A stretch of 64,000 nt of DNA from Melitaea cinxia. Lineage: Eukaryota; Arthropoda; Insecta; Lepidoptera; Nymphalidae. How positions within the stretch are numbered: the stretch's first letter is position 1; each line of letters starts with the position of its first letter. Both the position numbers and the translations under genes were made by a program. The notes beneath the pieces were generated by a model. The model was not told the DNA's origin, searched no databases, and saw only the letters and a program-made list of their open reading frames with translations. The stretch lies in contig NC_059402.1 in assembly GCF_905220565.1 (NCBI RefSeq), positions 6,449,501 to 6,513,500 on the forward strand, written 5' to 3'. This document shows, in pieces, positions 53,618 to 64,000 of this stretch.

Positions 53618-55163
53618 CACTCGCGTGCAACTGAATCGACTCAAGCCCTATATTGGTATAAAAGTTCGATTTTTAGGAAAATGGCTTATCCGATTTTCTT
53701 GTTTTTTTTTTTTTTTTTTTGTTCGAAAGCCTAATCTTTTCTCTTAAAAAATGCTATCCTAATGAGAAAAAACGGTTGAGTATTTATTGATAAAATTTAA
53801 TGACAGAAATGCATAAAAAATGAAGAAAAAATGAAATCTGCAACATTACCAATAAAAAAATTATTTTTGATAAAAGTAAAGAAAATTTAAATTTTCAATA
53901 CTTTGTATTGCCTTCCCTAGCTTTTATAACGGCTTGCATGCGATTTTTCATTGATTTTATCAATTTTTTGATAAAATCTTGAGGTATCGTATTCCATTCT
54001 TCCTCTAGCGCAGTTTTGAGCTCGATGATGCTGATGGAGCCGCACCCTCCGTTTGAGCTCGTCCCGTAATGCTCAATGCAATTCAAATCAGGAGTGAGGG
54101 CTGGCCACATCATCGTCTCAATTTGCACCTCTTGAAGAAACTGGCGAGTAATACTTGCTGTATGGCACCGAGTATTATCATGCATCAATAGAAAATATTC
54201 TTCTATGTACCCAGCATAAGGTACAATGTGATCCAGGAGAATGATTTCCACGTACTTTTGAGCTGTTAGACCACCACTCCGACCACCACCAGGCACAAAA
54301 AGAAGCTCGGTCTTCCCTTCATATGATATTCCAGCCCACATCATGACTGAACCACCGCCATATGATACTATTTCAGCGAAACAGCATTGCGAGAACCGTT
54401 CCCCAGGACGCCTGTATACTCGGTCTCTTTTGTCGTTGCCATGGAGACACATTCTGCTCTCGTCAGTGAACAGAATGGAGCTCCATTGCTCAATAGTCCA
54501 ATTGAGGTGTTCACGAGCAAATTAAAGTCGGGCTTGACGGTGAGCTGCGGTCAGTTTCGGGCCTCTGGCTGGCCGTTTAGGAGTTAAATTGGCTTTCTTC
54601 AGGCGTCTTCTAATTGCCCACTGACTGACAGCCATTCCTCGAACCCTCCTGAGCTCCTGTTGCACATCAACGCCCGTGAGATGACGATTTCTCAACGAAG
54701 TTGAGACAATGAAGCGGTCGTCTGTCTCAGATGTGTTCCGGAGTCTATTGGTTTGTGGTCTCCGAACGAAGCCACCAGTCTCTTGAAACCTTCTGTATAC
54801 TCGTGAAACAGCTGATTGGCTCGTGTTAAGTTCACGAGCGACTTGCCGTTGATTATGGCCCGCTTGCAACAAAGCTATAACTTGAGCCGCTGCTTCTGAG
54901 GTAGTGTCCATTGGATCGCGATTTAAATACTGAGAGCTTAAAGAGATGTGTACCTGTCAACGTCTGACAAGTTCTGTAACGTTCATGTATGACCGTATTT
55001 ATTTAAAAAGTATTGTCATTGTTTATTTGAAAATTGCTATATTTATGTAAAAAAAATGTCTTTTGAATAAAAAAACTTTTACAAAAATCGGATAAGCCAT
55101 TTTCCGAAAAATAGAACATATATAACAATATACGGCTTGAGTCGATTCAGTTGCATGCGAGTG
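53618..55163 (-). mobile_element. Tc1-like transposon, almost intact
   Basis: The ends are CACTCGCGTGCAACTGAATC and, inverted, CACTCGCATGCAACTGAATC. They form TIRs of about 95 bp that both include 'AAAATGGCTTATCCGATTTT'. TA duplications lie at 53616-53617 and 55164-55165. The 1,546-bp length is usual for Tc1 elements. It carries one transposase gene on the minus strand, described separately. The element ends only 60 bp beyond the RFC5 polyadenylation signal. Confidence 0.9.
53895..54911 (-). pseudogene. Tc1 transposase (DD34E) with one nonsense codon
   Basis: Two frames that join in the same phase. 54911-54522 has the paired-type helix-turn-helix (LLQAGHNQRQVARELNTSQS, then a second RRRL-containing half). 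54452-53895 has the catalytic part. A TAA at about 54522 separates them; the bases between read FAREHLNWTIEQWSSILFTD in frame and include the first catalytic Asp (FTDES). The second Asp is in LLMHDNTRCH and the Glu in LTPDLNCIEH, with 34 residues between them. After IEH the frame is shifted and then restored (54070-54005), spoiling the LWDELKRR-type block. The enzyme is probably inactive, although the DNA ends look mobile. Confidence 0.85.
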
Positions 55164-55222
55164 TATTTTTTTGAAGTAGGTTAAAAATCAAATTTTTTAC
55201 AATGAAGTTTCTAGCTTTGTCT

Positions 55223-55228
55223 TTTATT
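55223..55228 (-). promoter_or_regulatory. Polyadenylation signal of the RFC5-like gene
   Basis: AATAAA on the minus strand, 33 nt after the stop codon. Confidence 0.75.
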
Positions 55229-55261
55229 TTACAAATTATTTAAAGATTTTTAGCAGTAAAA

Positions 55262-58200
55262 TTAGATAAGAGCATTCACATCGATCTGATCTTTACATAG
55301 TTGGAAGGCAGCAATAAGGGCGGCTAGTTCAATTCGTTCGCTGCAACCGCTCGCGAGACGCGCTTCCGAGTCAGCCATCTTGATCAACAACGATATCAAT
55401 ACTTCCGGCGGGAATTTCACTAGAAAATATAATTATTTAATTTTTATTTTAATTTATATCAAAAATATATATATAATAAAAAATACACATACCTCGTTGT
55501 ATTATTGAGTGAACTTCAGTCAGTATATCTCCCAGCGCTAAACCTTTGGCGATCTTGAGGTCTTGAATTTCTGAACATGGTATTAAGCAAATTCATAATT
55601 TCGTAAACATAAAAGTAACAGATTGATAACTGCATATAGACAATATATTACAACATTCAACAGACCAAGAACGTAATAGTCCGTACCATGGATACTCTTG
55701 AAAACTTAATATGTAACTAAACATTTTCTGGGCAAGCTCCATAAAATAATACTCGCAGCGATTATTTTATTTTTAATGAATGATGATGTAAAAGTGTTGT
55801 TGACCATTTACGTGAAGTAACAGACCCTATTCGTTCGTTCCCAAAATTTATCCAAGTTTCGTATTCTATCAATCTAGCAGTCGTAATCATTGCACGTAGT
55901 TACAATGGCCTTGCAGTCACCCTTTGCCTCCCTGGCTTATTGTAAGGCACCAAAAGAAAACGCGTAAAAAGCGTAAAAGTGATCACATTAAATTAATAAT
56001 CATTGATAGTCTGGAAACATCGTGAAATCTTAAATGCGGGGACGTGGGAAAGGGGTCTACTTCGCCCACGCTTATACGCACCCCACTATGTAAAAAAGGA
56101 TACGTTTAAAGCACGCAGCGAAATCGTTCTCATTGAGGAGGCAGTTCATGATGTAATTGACATCAGAGCGGAGCGGGTGTCCCACGCACGTGTACACGTG
56201 GTCCTCGGTGACGTCACGGTAGGCGAGCCACGTGCTCTGCAGCGTGTTCAGCACCTTGCGCATGTCACCTCCAGAGAGGGTCAGCAGAGCCTTCATACCG
56301 TCTTCTGATATTTTCACACTGGAATATAATGTCGCAAGAGAAGTGAGAGAGCAGTTGCATTTTTGCAGTACACGTACACATAGTACAGAGGTTGCAACAG
56401 TCAGCAAAACATTTGTCTTCTTTTAATCTTATAAAACAGCTGTTGAATGCATTCCAAAGCTAAAGTTTCTGAATTAACAGACTATTCCGAAATTCAGTTG
56501 CGATTATTGTACAATTTTTAGCTAAAAAAAAAATAACACATTCGTATTTTAAAAAAATATATCAGGTATTCTAAATTCACTATACGAAAATCATCTACTA
56601 ATATCTTACTTTTCCTTCTGAACGATTTCTTGAAGTCTCGGCACAATCTGACTCTGCTGCAACGGAGCAAAACGAAAACGTGTGCATCGTGATTGCAATG
56701 CTGGAATTATCTTGCCTAGGTAGTTACATATTATGCAGAACCGCACGTTTTCTGTATACTTTTCTATAACTGTAAAAAAATGCACTATATAACATTCACT
56801 AACGACATTTGAATCACATTTTTACTTATAGCATTGACAGAAATCGCAAAATTCTTATAGATCTAGTGGTTGATAATATAATAGCCACAAACCACTGCTG
56901 TGACCGTTGCGCCAACATGTCGTCAATAATTTAGATTCCTAAGAATTTATTTACATGTTTCACGTGAACTTCTGCCATTTATCAGCTAGTAAAACATGTT
57001 TTTAGACCATAATATCCAACTAGGCCGCAACAACTTCGAGAAGGAGGCCGATAGGAGGATTTGATTGTGCTGGGCGACGTTTGGGAGTCATCGTCGAGTC
57101 TTCACTTTGAAGATTCCGCAATGCTTGAAGACTAAAGTCTTCGAGCAATGCGTCCTGCCTGTGTTAACATACGGAGCCGAGACGTGCACACTGACGAAGG
57201 GACTGGTCCACAAATTTAAAGTCTCTCAACGTGCAATGGAACGGCCTATGCTTGGGGTTTCTCTCAAAGACAGGATTAGAAATGAGACTATCCGCGAGAG
57301 AACGAAAGTAGCCGATATAGCCCACAGAATTAGCAAATTGAAGTGGCAGTGGGCTGGTTGTCTGTGTCGCAGGACCGACGGCCGTTGGAGCAGACGGGTC
57401 CTGGGATGGAGACCGCGTCTTGGCAAACGCAGTGTGAGACGTCCTCCGGCCCGTTGGACCGATGATCTACGTGAGATTGCCGGTGTAGGCTGGATGAGAA
57501 TTAAGGAAAACCGGGATGTCTGGCGCGAACTTGGGGAGGCCTATATCCAGCAGTGGACTGCAATAAGCTGAACTGATACTGAACGGAAAACATGTTCTAA
57601 TTTTGAGTCTTATTATTTAAACGAATATGTGGTTTTCATCAATTCCACTCTTAGGGGAGTAAAATGGAATGAGTTTGTACGGAAGTTCAGCCATTGTTGA
57701 CAATATAAATACGAACGTTCATAATTTTACATAAAAATTACCAAAACAAGGCAACATCCTTTAGTTTTAGAGGCCGGAAACAGCAGAAATTCAAATGTTC
57801 GGACTCTGATAAATATCTGTGTATAAGTGTTGCACATGCCTATATTTTTCATCGCAAAAGCAAGGAGTCTTGATCACTAATTTTTTTTTCAATTGATCCG
57901 TTCGTCCAGCGTTACTTACAATTAAACAAAGGACAACAAAAAAACTGTTAGCCTATTTCTATGTCCTTAATTTTTGTATTCCATTGGATAATATTTTACT
58001 TTAAAAAATATTTTAAGATTTTTTTTTTTCGAATTGTGTATTGCTGTTGGCCCTAGGGCTATTTGCAGGCCGATGCCTTGACAGCGTCACCGTGTGGGAT
58101 GGCTAAGACCCAACCGTGAAAGAAGAAGGGGAGCCCTTTAGGAGGGCTCGGGATGTTCGTTCTTTCTAATGTCTGTGGGTGTCTCCTAGAGAGATCACAC

Positions 58201-61200
58201 CTCGGCTTAGGACGAAGTTGGTGTGGAAATTTTTAAGGCTGTTATTCTATGTTATGGAATAAATAAAAATTTCATCACTTCAAACCTGTTTTGCGGATAT
58301 TCATACCAACAAGATAGATCAAACAACGAATGATACATTGAAATCTGTTAGTACGTTTAGGTCTTACGAGTCAAAACAGAAGCTACTTTTATATTGAGAG
58401 CACAAGTGTGTTATCGCTTTCCATCACTTAAAAGAACAATATATTCATACTTTTATAATATAAAAGTTCCACCGAAAAACACAAACGAATATAAATAACG
58501 GTTATAATTTTTTTACAAATATCCGAGGGTACTTTATAAAGACGTTCTCAACACCACAAGGTTATAATGAAAACAGCAGAAAATTATATATAATACAACT
58601 TTTATTATTGAATGAGACACACGGACGATGAAGCCTTCCTCTGAACTTTCCGTGACATTTTTCTGTTCATAATAAGAGAATTTGACGGGCCTTGTATCGG
58701 TACAGGAGTATTGATTCGTTCGATTTCATTGTCCTGGCTCTTCTTATAGGAAGTAATTTCTCGCGAGACTTTTATACCTAAAACTCTTGCAATTAATGTT
58801 GTGAAGGCAGTGTTAACCTGTAAATAATAGAAGGTTCATAAACACTGTAAACATTAATTAAAAAACAACGAATCAATAGAAACTTGTTTAGATTCATAAA
58901 ACTTCCACATTGGGCAACACAGGAGTCACAAAGCTTAATAAGCTAAATATGGATCTGATACTATGAGTATTTAATTTGTAATAATAAATTTATTTTTGAA
59001 TGTCAATATAAATATGTTTATATTATTTACACTTATGTACCATTTCCCCAGTTCGAGCTGATCCTTTAAAGCTTTCCAATAGATATTCTGAAGCAAACTT
59101 CTGCACGCAAGACAATTTAACTGCTCGCTGATGTTCCAAGTCTGATTTATTTCCAAACAAAGCCATCAACGGTTTTTTTTGTTCTGTTTCAAAAACATCC
59201 TTCACTACTTTTATCCAGTCTTCCAACTTTTCAAAGCTTTTCAAATTTGTCAGGTCATACACAAATATAACAATCTGAAATATTTTTTTTTTATTTATAA
59301 TTTAAATAGATTAAACGACCACGATATATCCTGCTCAAAATCTGGAGTAGCGCATCGAGGGAAGCACCTCGATTTTACAGAAGATTTCAATTAAATAATA
59401 CTGCTCTCATGTTGTGTAATGTTGTGTTGCTGTGGTGAGTACAGTGGACAGAGCTGAGAGAGATGCTGAGATGCTTCTGGTGTTGCAAGTGTTTATAGGC
59501 TACGGCAATCTTTAAGTTAATAAAATCAAAATCTGAAATCTCTTGTCCTGCTCATAGTTATATATTTCTATTTGATTTTTGATCTCATAGGCCAGGGAAG
59601 GCGAATCAATGGAACTCGTGCAATTCATGGCACGCGACATGATATTTCGGGCACATCACACAGGTATTTTATGATAAGCGGACGCAAGAGATTCTACATC
59701 AAGGAGTGTTCAAGTTAGAAAGTTTTGAGTTGATAGTACGATTATTAGTTTCCCAATAATCACAAAGTCAAAATTATTTGATGCACGACTATGACCTCAA
59801 TAAACATTTCTTTTCCTGTCCCTAGGCTATTTGTACTGATAACAGACGTCATGACGTTATAAAAATGAGTTCCCTAACATCGGAGTCGTACAAGTAGTTG
59901 GCGAGCATGTCGCTGCGCAGCGCGGCGCCCGCCACGTCGCAGAGCCGCAGCGCCGCGCCCGCCCACTGCGCCGCGCTCAGCTCCGCGCCCTGCGTGCCGC
60001 CTGCCCCGCCCGCCCCGCCCGCCCCTCGGAACCGCCCGCAAAGGCTGCTCTGAAACGAGCGCCTAACCATTCACATTTTAGGAACTACTCTGCCCAGTAA
60101 TTACAGAGAATATATTATTATTTTAACAACCGCTCTGGTGTAGTGGTGTGAGTAGTCGCCTAAAACACCGACGGTTTGCGGGTTCGATTCCCGCTCAGGA
60201 TGGACATTTGTCTTTGTACAAATATTTCTTTACGGTTTGGATGTCTGACCTTGGCGGTCTCCTCACCGTAACTCGGAAAGCACGTTAAGCCGTCGGTCCC
60301 GCTTTTTATCATAAATACCTAATAGCAACCGTTACTCATAGTAGAGAACATATCCGCCAATCCGCAGTGGAACAGTGTGGTGGATTAAGCTCCAATTCTT
60401 CTCCTACATGAAGAACGAGGCCTATGCCCAACAGTGGGATATTACAGGCTGAATGCTAATAATTGCTAAACTCGTAGTAGTGGGTATTTGGGTACCAATT
60501 TAAAAGACGTAATAATTTACTCGTAGTGTTACCAAAAGGCAAAATAAATGAAAATTGAAATACATTAAAGTATACAATTTGCCATACGAAGTATTTATTG
60601 TACATACATTAACTACTTCAATTTTTTCAAAAGTAAATACTGACTATAATATGTATTTATAGAATATCATTGTGGGCAGAGAACATGTCAAAATTGGAAT
60701 ATAACTAAAACAATGTGTTATAAAATATTAAGCTCATATACACATTTCTTTTTATGACAAAAACACAAAAAAAAATACTAACCTTTCCAGTTGCTGGTTC
60801 TCCAACTAAAGTAATTTTTACCCATTTCTTTAAATTATCTTCCTCTTCAGTGTCAGACATTTCTCACTCACAACTCAATAAAGTGATTGTTTATAAAAAA
60901 AGTAACTACTTAGTTCTAACAGATCAACAAAAATGATAAAAGGTAATATGAAAAGATAGCATTTAGATTCATTGTATTTAAAATAAATTATTATCAATTA
61001 TAGCTCAACATTCATTTTTTTACCTCCTAGCCTTTATTTTGAATTCAGATTACCATAGTAACGAGTACTTCAAAATGTTCCAATAACATGGAAACACCAC
61101 ATTAATTCGCCTGTTCTAACAACACATTATACAATCTTCTTCCTGAATTGAACATCCCTCTTCCTAATTCCTCTCAACTAAACTTTTACAACCCCGAATT

Positions 61201-63964
61201 GATATTTCTGGTATCTAAATTTATTAATATTAATAACATTAAACTATAATTTTTATGAATGTGATGTATAATATTTATTTAAATAAATAATTATATTACA
61301 TTACATAGTTAGATGAAATGTAGAGTAGAATTATGTTTAGACCCTACCCTAAATGTATGATGATGATAATTATTAAAATCTTTGATATATTTGACTGCAG
61401 GTAACAAAACCCAAATTGTGTCTTTTTTGTATCAAAAACTAGTTTCCTCCGTAATTTACATAATTTCATACTTGACACTGACAGCATATTGCACAATGGT
61501 CAATTGCATACAATAAATTAAAAAAAGAACATGGAATCGCAAGATTTTACCAGCTCAGCTACTTTGCTTGCACAGTAATATGTAGAGTTACTCTCCACAC
61601 AGAGCAACTATCATTCCCCATTTTTTTTTCAAGTGATGTATGGAAATACAACAGAATTCCAATAAAAACCTAAACATAGTTTCATGCTTACTACACCATC
61701 AAAAAGGATAGAATTTCTATTCAAACTTTCATTTTACATTTACTCTGAAGAGTACAATTTTCAATAATTTTGAAAGTTGATGTTAAGGAAGCCTACTAAC
61801 AAAACTTTATATTTTTAGCACCTTAGATTTTTAGAATTTATATTATTATTTAATTTAATTTATACTTGGTGTAGATACTTTTTTATTTGTATATTTGTAC
61901 ATTCATTACTATTTTTCTTAACACAGCCATTCTTAGTTTACCAAACATAAATAGTCGTGTGTAACATTAACTTAAACCTACTATTTTATATTCTTTATAA
62001 CTTCAAGTAATTAATAATACATATCTTAACATGTTAAAATCACTTTAAATCCTAGCAAATGGACAAGCAACATTTATGTAATAAGAAATAATAAAGCACC
62101 ACATTTTTACTAAGCAACTACTAACTAAAGTATTACTTTTATATAAGTACTAGCTGTGCACCGCGGTTTCACCCACGTTAATTTGAGGAAAGTAGTGCCT
62201 ATAACCTTCATCACTATATCTCTATATCTTCTAATGATTGTCCCATAAAAATTCAACACAATTATCTAAACAAAAAGAATTTGATCGCAAAATTTTTTCG
62301 TATTTAATAAAAAATGTTTGGGTATTTTATATCTATCTGGGCATTAGGTACCTGGACACGGTAAACATGGTCTTTCCCGCGTAAAACCCCGATTTAGCGG
62401 AAATTTCGGGATAAAAAGGAGCCTATGTTTCGCCCCCCAACCTTTTTGTTTTCTAATGACTATCCCATAAAAATCGGTTCAGCTGCTCCGAAGATAAGCC
62501 AGCAGAAAGGCAGACACACAGACAAAAATTGGAGACTACGGCACGTGAAATGGTGATTATAATAATAATACTAACTACGAAAATGAAAAGAACGGAGCGT
62601 CAGAGAGTGTGTCGCAGTGTGGCGTGCTAAACGCGCATTTCAAGACATGTACAATAAATAGGATTTTTTCTAAATACAGCTCGACATTTCGAAATAGATA
62701 ATATCGTGGTTCTGCGACTTATCAAATCAAAGGGTTTGACGGTGCACACAATTCTTCATATAAAGCTAGAACGTCAACTTTGAATTTACCATCTAATGAA
62801 CAGGAAATACAGGCACCACGCATGCCCAAAGAAATTTGTTCGTATACTGGAGCTAGTAAAAACCTGTATTCTTTAAGTAATTTCAAACACCTGTGTCTAA
62901 TTTTTTTATTAGGTATAGCTTCTGCGCGCGATTTCGTCCGCGTGGAACAGAGGCGCGCACAATACTTGATCATTATTTTGCTGCGTTGTTATTATAAAAC
63001 TGCGATATCTCCTGAGATACTCATTGAAATCGAATTATGTAAAAGGCTATTATATTTTAAATTAAATACTTGTGATGAATAACGTATTTATTTAGATAAG
63101 GATTAATATCATGTTTATAAAAACATCTTCGCAAATAATGCATTATTTTAGAACAAACTTGGTGACCATAAAAAAGGTTATAGTGAGCCAACCTTAAAAG
63201 ATAGATATATGCCGTTGCAGACTTTATTTTAGAACTTTTAAAGAGGATCAATTCTGTCATACATGATTTTTCCGAAACTTTAACTGTTTTCACAGCGCAC
63301 GCTGAGGAAGTTCTCAAAAGGAAAAAAGAACCCCCAATTTTGAGACATTCGTCATTGGTGCTCCGCTTCTTTGGTCTTAGCGTGATGGTGTATAGCTTAT
63401 AACCTTCCTCGATAAATGGGTTATCTAACACAAAAAGAATTTTTCAAATCATCTAACACAAAAAGAATTTTTCAAATCAGACCAGTAGTTTCTGAGATTA
63501 GCGCATAAAAACAAACAAACAAACAAACAAACTCTTCAGCTTTATAATATTAGTATAGATTTAGTAAAAATTTTATGACTTACTGCGACGCAAAGCATTT
63601 TGAGCATCATTTGTCATAGCATCGGCTTCATCAAGAATTATAAGTTTTGGTCCAGCTTTGAAAATAGTTCGTGTTGAGGCAAAACTCAGAATTTGACCCC
63701 GAACAATGCCTATCCCTCTATCATCTGAAGCATTTAATTCTAACACCTATAAAAAAAATTGCTATTAAACTATTTTTAGAAAACAATTATATTATTATCA
63801 ATAAAAAAGGTAATGAACTAACGATACATTACATACCATAGAGTTAAATTGTTGTGGTGTATACATTTGCTTGGCACAAGCTAGTATAGTAGATGTTTTT
63901 CCAGTACCCGGAGGACCATAAAATAGTAGATGTGGAAGTTGATTTTCTTTCATAAACTGATTAA
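55262..63964 (-). CDS. RFC5: Replication factor C small subunit (RFC5-like), 5' end outside window
   Basis: AAA+ clamp-loader subunit that opens and loads PCNA at primer ends in the nucleus. Minus-strand exons: 63964-63837, 63746-63584, 56769-56610, 56318-56104, 55570-55493, 55419-55262. All have AG/GT borders and matching phases. Motifs in order: QLPHLLFYGPPGTGKTST (Walker A), VLELNASDDRGIGIVRGQ, KLIILDEADAM (Walker B), ICNYLGKIIPALQSRCTRF (sensor and SRC arginine finger), GDMRKVLNTLQSTW (sensor 2 region), VGHPLRSD, and a C-terminal helical collar ending DVNALI. The stop is TAA (55264-55262) with AATAAA at 55228-55223. The N-terminal exon(s) lie right of 64000. The 6.8-kb intron (63583-56770) contains a whole RAB28-like gene, a Helitron and a LINE fragment. 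Confidence 0.93.
57004..57571 (+). mobile_element. RTE LINE 3' fragment
   Basis: 5'-truncated copy starting in 'AACTAGGCCGCAACAACTTC'. The frame from 57065 gives the C-terminal part (RRVFTLKIPQCLKTKVFEQC, then RRPPARWTDDLREIAG) and ends WRELGEAYIQQWTAIS. It is homologous to 37907-37401. It lies in the RFC5 intron, antisense to the gene. Confidence 0.85.
57580..58595. other. RFC5 intron; repeat family D copy 2 at 58065-58235
   Basis: 58065-58235 matches 14685-14880 (ACAGCGTCACCGTGTG, CCGTGAAAGAAGAAGGGG, TCACACCTCGGCTTAGGACG). The rest is AT-rich with no gene. Confidence 0.5.
58601..58606 (-). promoter_or_regulatory. Polyadenylation signal of the RAB28-like gene
   Basis: AATAAA overlapping the TAA stop (58607-58605) on the minus strand. 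It would produce a very short 3' UTR, and it lies inside the host RFC5 intron, so the host pre-mRNA must avoid using it. Confidence 0.55.
58605..60860 (-). CDS. RAB28: RAB28-like small GTPase, nested in an RFC5 intron
   Basis: Small GTPase of the Rab28 branch (membrane and ciliary traffic in other animals). Exons 60860-60783, 60049-59879, 59274-59041 and 58817-58605 all join in phase 0 and give 231 aa. Motifs: start MSDTEEED, P-loop GEPATGKS (20-27), DxxG as CDVAGA (63-68), VYDLTNLKSFEKLEDW, GNKSD (124-128), SARTGE, and a prenylation box CLIQ at the end. The spacing after SARTGE fits human RAB28 residue for residue. Exon 2 (59879-60049) is very GC-rich and encodes a Gly/Ala-rich switch I region; the usual switch II Gln is Ala. 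The transcript has the same strand as its host. AATAAA (58606-58601) overlaps the stop. Confidence 0.85.
59325..59515 (+). repeat. Repeat family F, copy 2 (uninterrupted)
   Basis: 'ATCCTGCTCAAAATCTGGAG', 'CCTCGATTTTACAGAAGAT' and 'ATGCTTCTGGTGTTGCAAG' match 50890-51082 plus 52144-52200. It lies between exons 3 and 2 of the RAB28-like gene. Confidence 0.7.
60128..60462 (+). mobile_element. tRNA-derived SINE, full-length
   Basis: 'CTCTGGTGTAGTGG' (A-box region), 'GCGGGTTCGATTCCCGC' (B-box), body (AACCGTTACTCATAGTAG, GGTGGATTAAGCTCC) and tail 'CCCAACAGTGGGATATTACA'. It lies in intron 1 of the RAB28-like gene. Confidence 0.8.
60865..62140. other. RAB28-like upstream region, no further feature recognised
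   Basis: By position it should hold the nested gene's promoter. AT-rich, with no clear TATA box, repeat border or ORF. Confidence 0.4.
62150..63559 (-). mobile_element. Non-autonomous Helitron (1,410 bp) in the RFC5 intron
   Basis: On the minus strand it begins TCTATACTAATATTATAAAG at 63559 and ends with a hairpin (CGTGG...CCGCG) plus GTGCACAG and CTAG at 62150. The flanks are A (63560) and T (62149), the standard insertion site. A second Helitron-type terminator hairpin (CGCGGACGAAATCGCG, then CTAT in place of CTAG) lies inside at 62944-62915. The frames at 63431-63057 and 62973-62722 lie within the element and show no Rep or helicase motif. The 5' end is 24 bp from the RFC5 splice donor at 63583. 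Confidence 0.8.
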
Positions 63965-64000
63965 CTGAAATACGAGAAAGTTATTTTTAGTTAATTTAGT

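Noticed and set aside
62722..62973. 83-aa minus-strand ORF as a captured host gene
   Set aside because: Its first part translates the inner Helitron hairpin and the rest has no recognisable motif. It lies wholly inside the element.
1..64000. CRISPR array, prokaryotic operon or organellar insertion
   Set aside because: No regularly spaced repeats of CRISPR type, no bacterial gene cluster and no recognised mitochondrial gene. Introns and repeats are eukaryotic.

Overview
The window is AT-rich insect nuclear DNA, most likely from a lepidopteran and perhaps a butterfly. The evidence is four animal-type intron-containing genes with GT-AG introns, very high repeat content, Helitrons ending in a GC hairpin plus CTAG, tRNA-headed SINEs ending in a 'CCCAGCAGTGGGAT' type tail, and Ginger, mariner, Tc1 and RTE copies. 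No bacterial, organellar or CRISPR-like structure was seen.

Layout. 1-9.9 kb: a long-TIR transposon, repeats, and on the minus strand the 5' half of a septin gene (exons at 3.6, 4.6 and probably 9.8 kb) that runs off the left edge. 10-21 kb: gene-free and repeat-dense, with a young Ginger-type element (TATA target duplication), a fragment of an envelope-fusion (F-protein-like) gene, SINEs and a complete non-autonomous Helitron. 21.4-48.3 kb: a plus-strand secreted M14 metallocarboxypeptidase gene with ten coding exons and probably a distant non-coding first exon. One coding exon carries a 1-nt frameshift. Its intron 7 holds an intronless Cu/Zn superoxide dismutase gene on the opposite strand, whose 3' end reaches the host exon. 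48.8-55.2 kb: pogo/Tigger remnant, the second of two near-identical TIR elements that each contain a U2 snRNA 5' fragment, a tRNA-SINE, and an almost intact Tc1 element. 55.2-64.0 kb: minus-strand replication factor C small subunit (RFC5-like), whose 6.8-kb intron contains a complete same-strand RAB28-like GTPase gene and a 1.4-kb Helitron.

The genes do not form a pathway: septin (cytoskeletal GTPase), carboxypeptidase and SOD (secretory route), RFC5 (nucleus, clamp loading) and RAB28-like GTPase (membrane or ciliary traffic) are ordinary neighbours. The notable architecture is two gene-in-intron nestings. The accessory interest lies in the mobile elements: the Ginger copy, the paired CTG-flanked elements carrying snRNA sequence, a 10-copy motif array at 25.0-27.2 kb, and a Helitron with two terminator hairpins. 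All exon limits were read by eye from splice signals, phase continuity and remembered family motifs; no database search was run.
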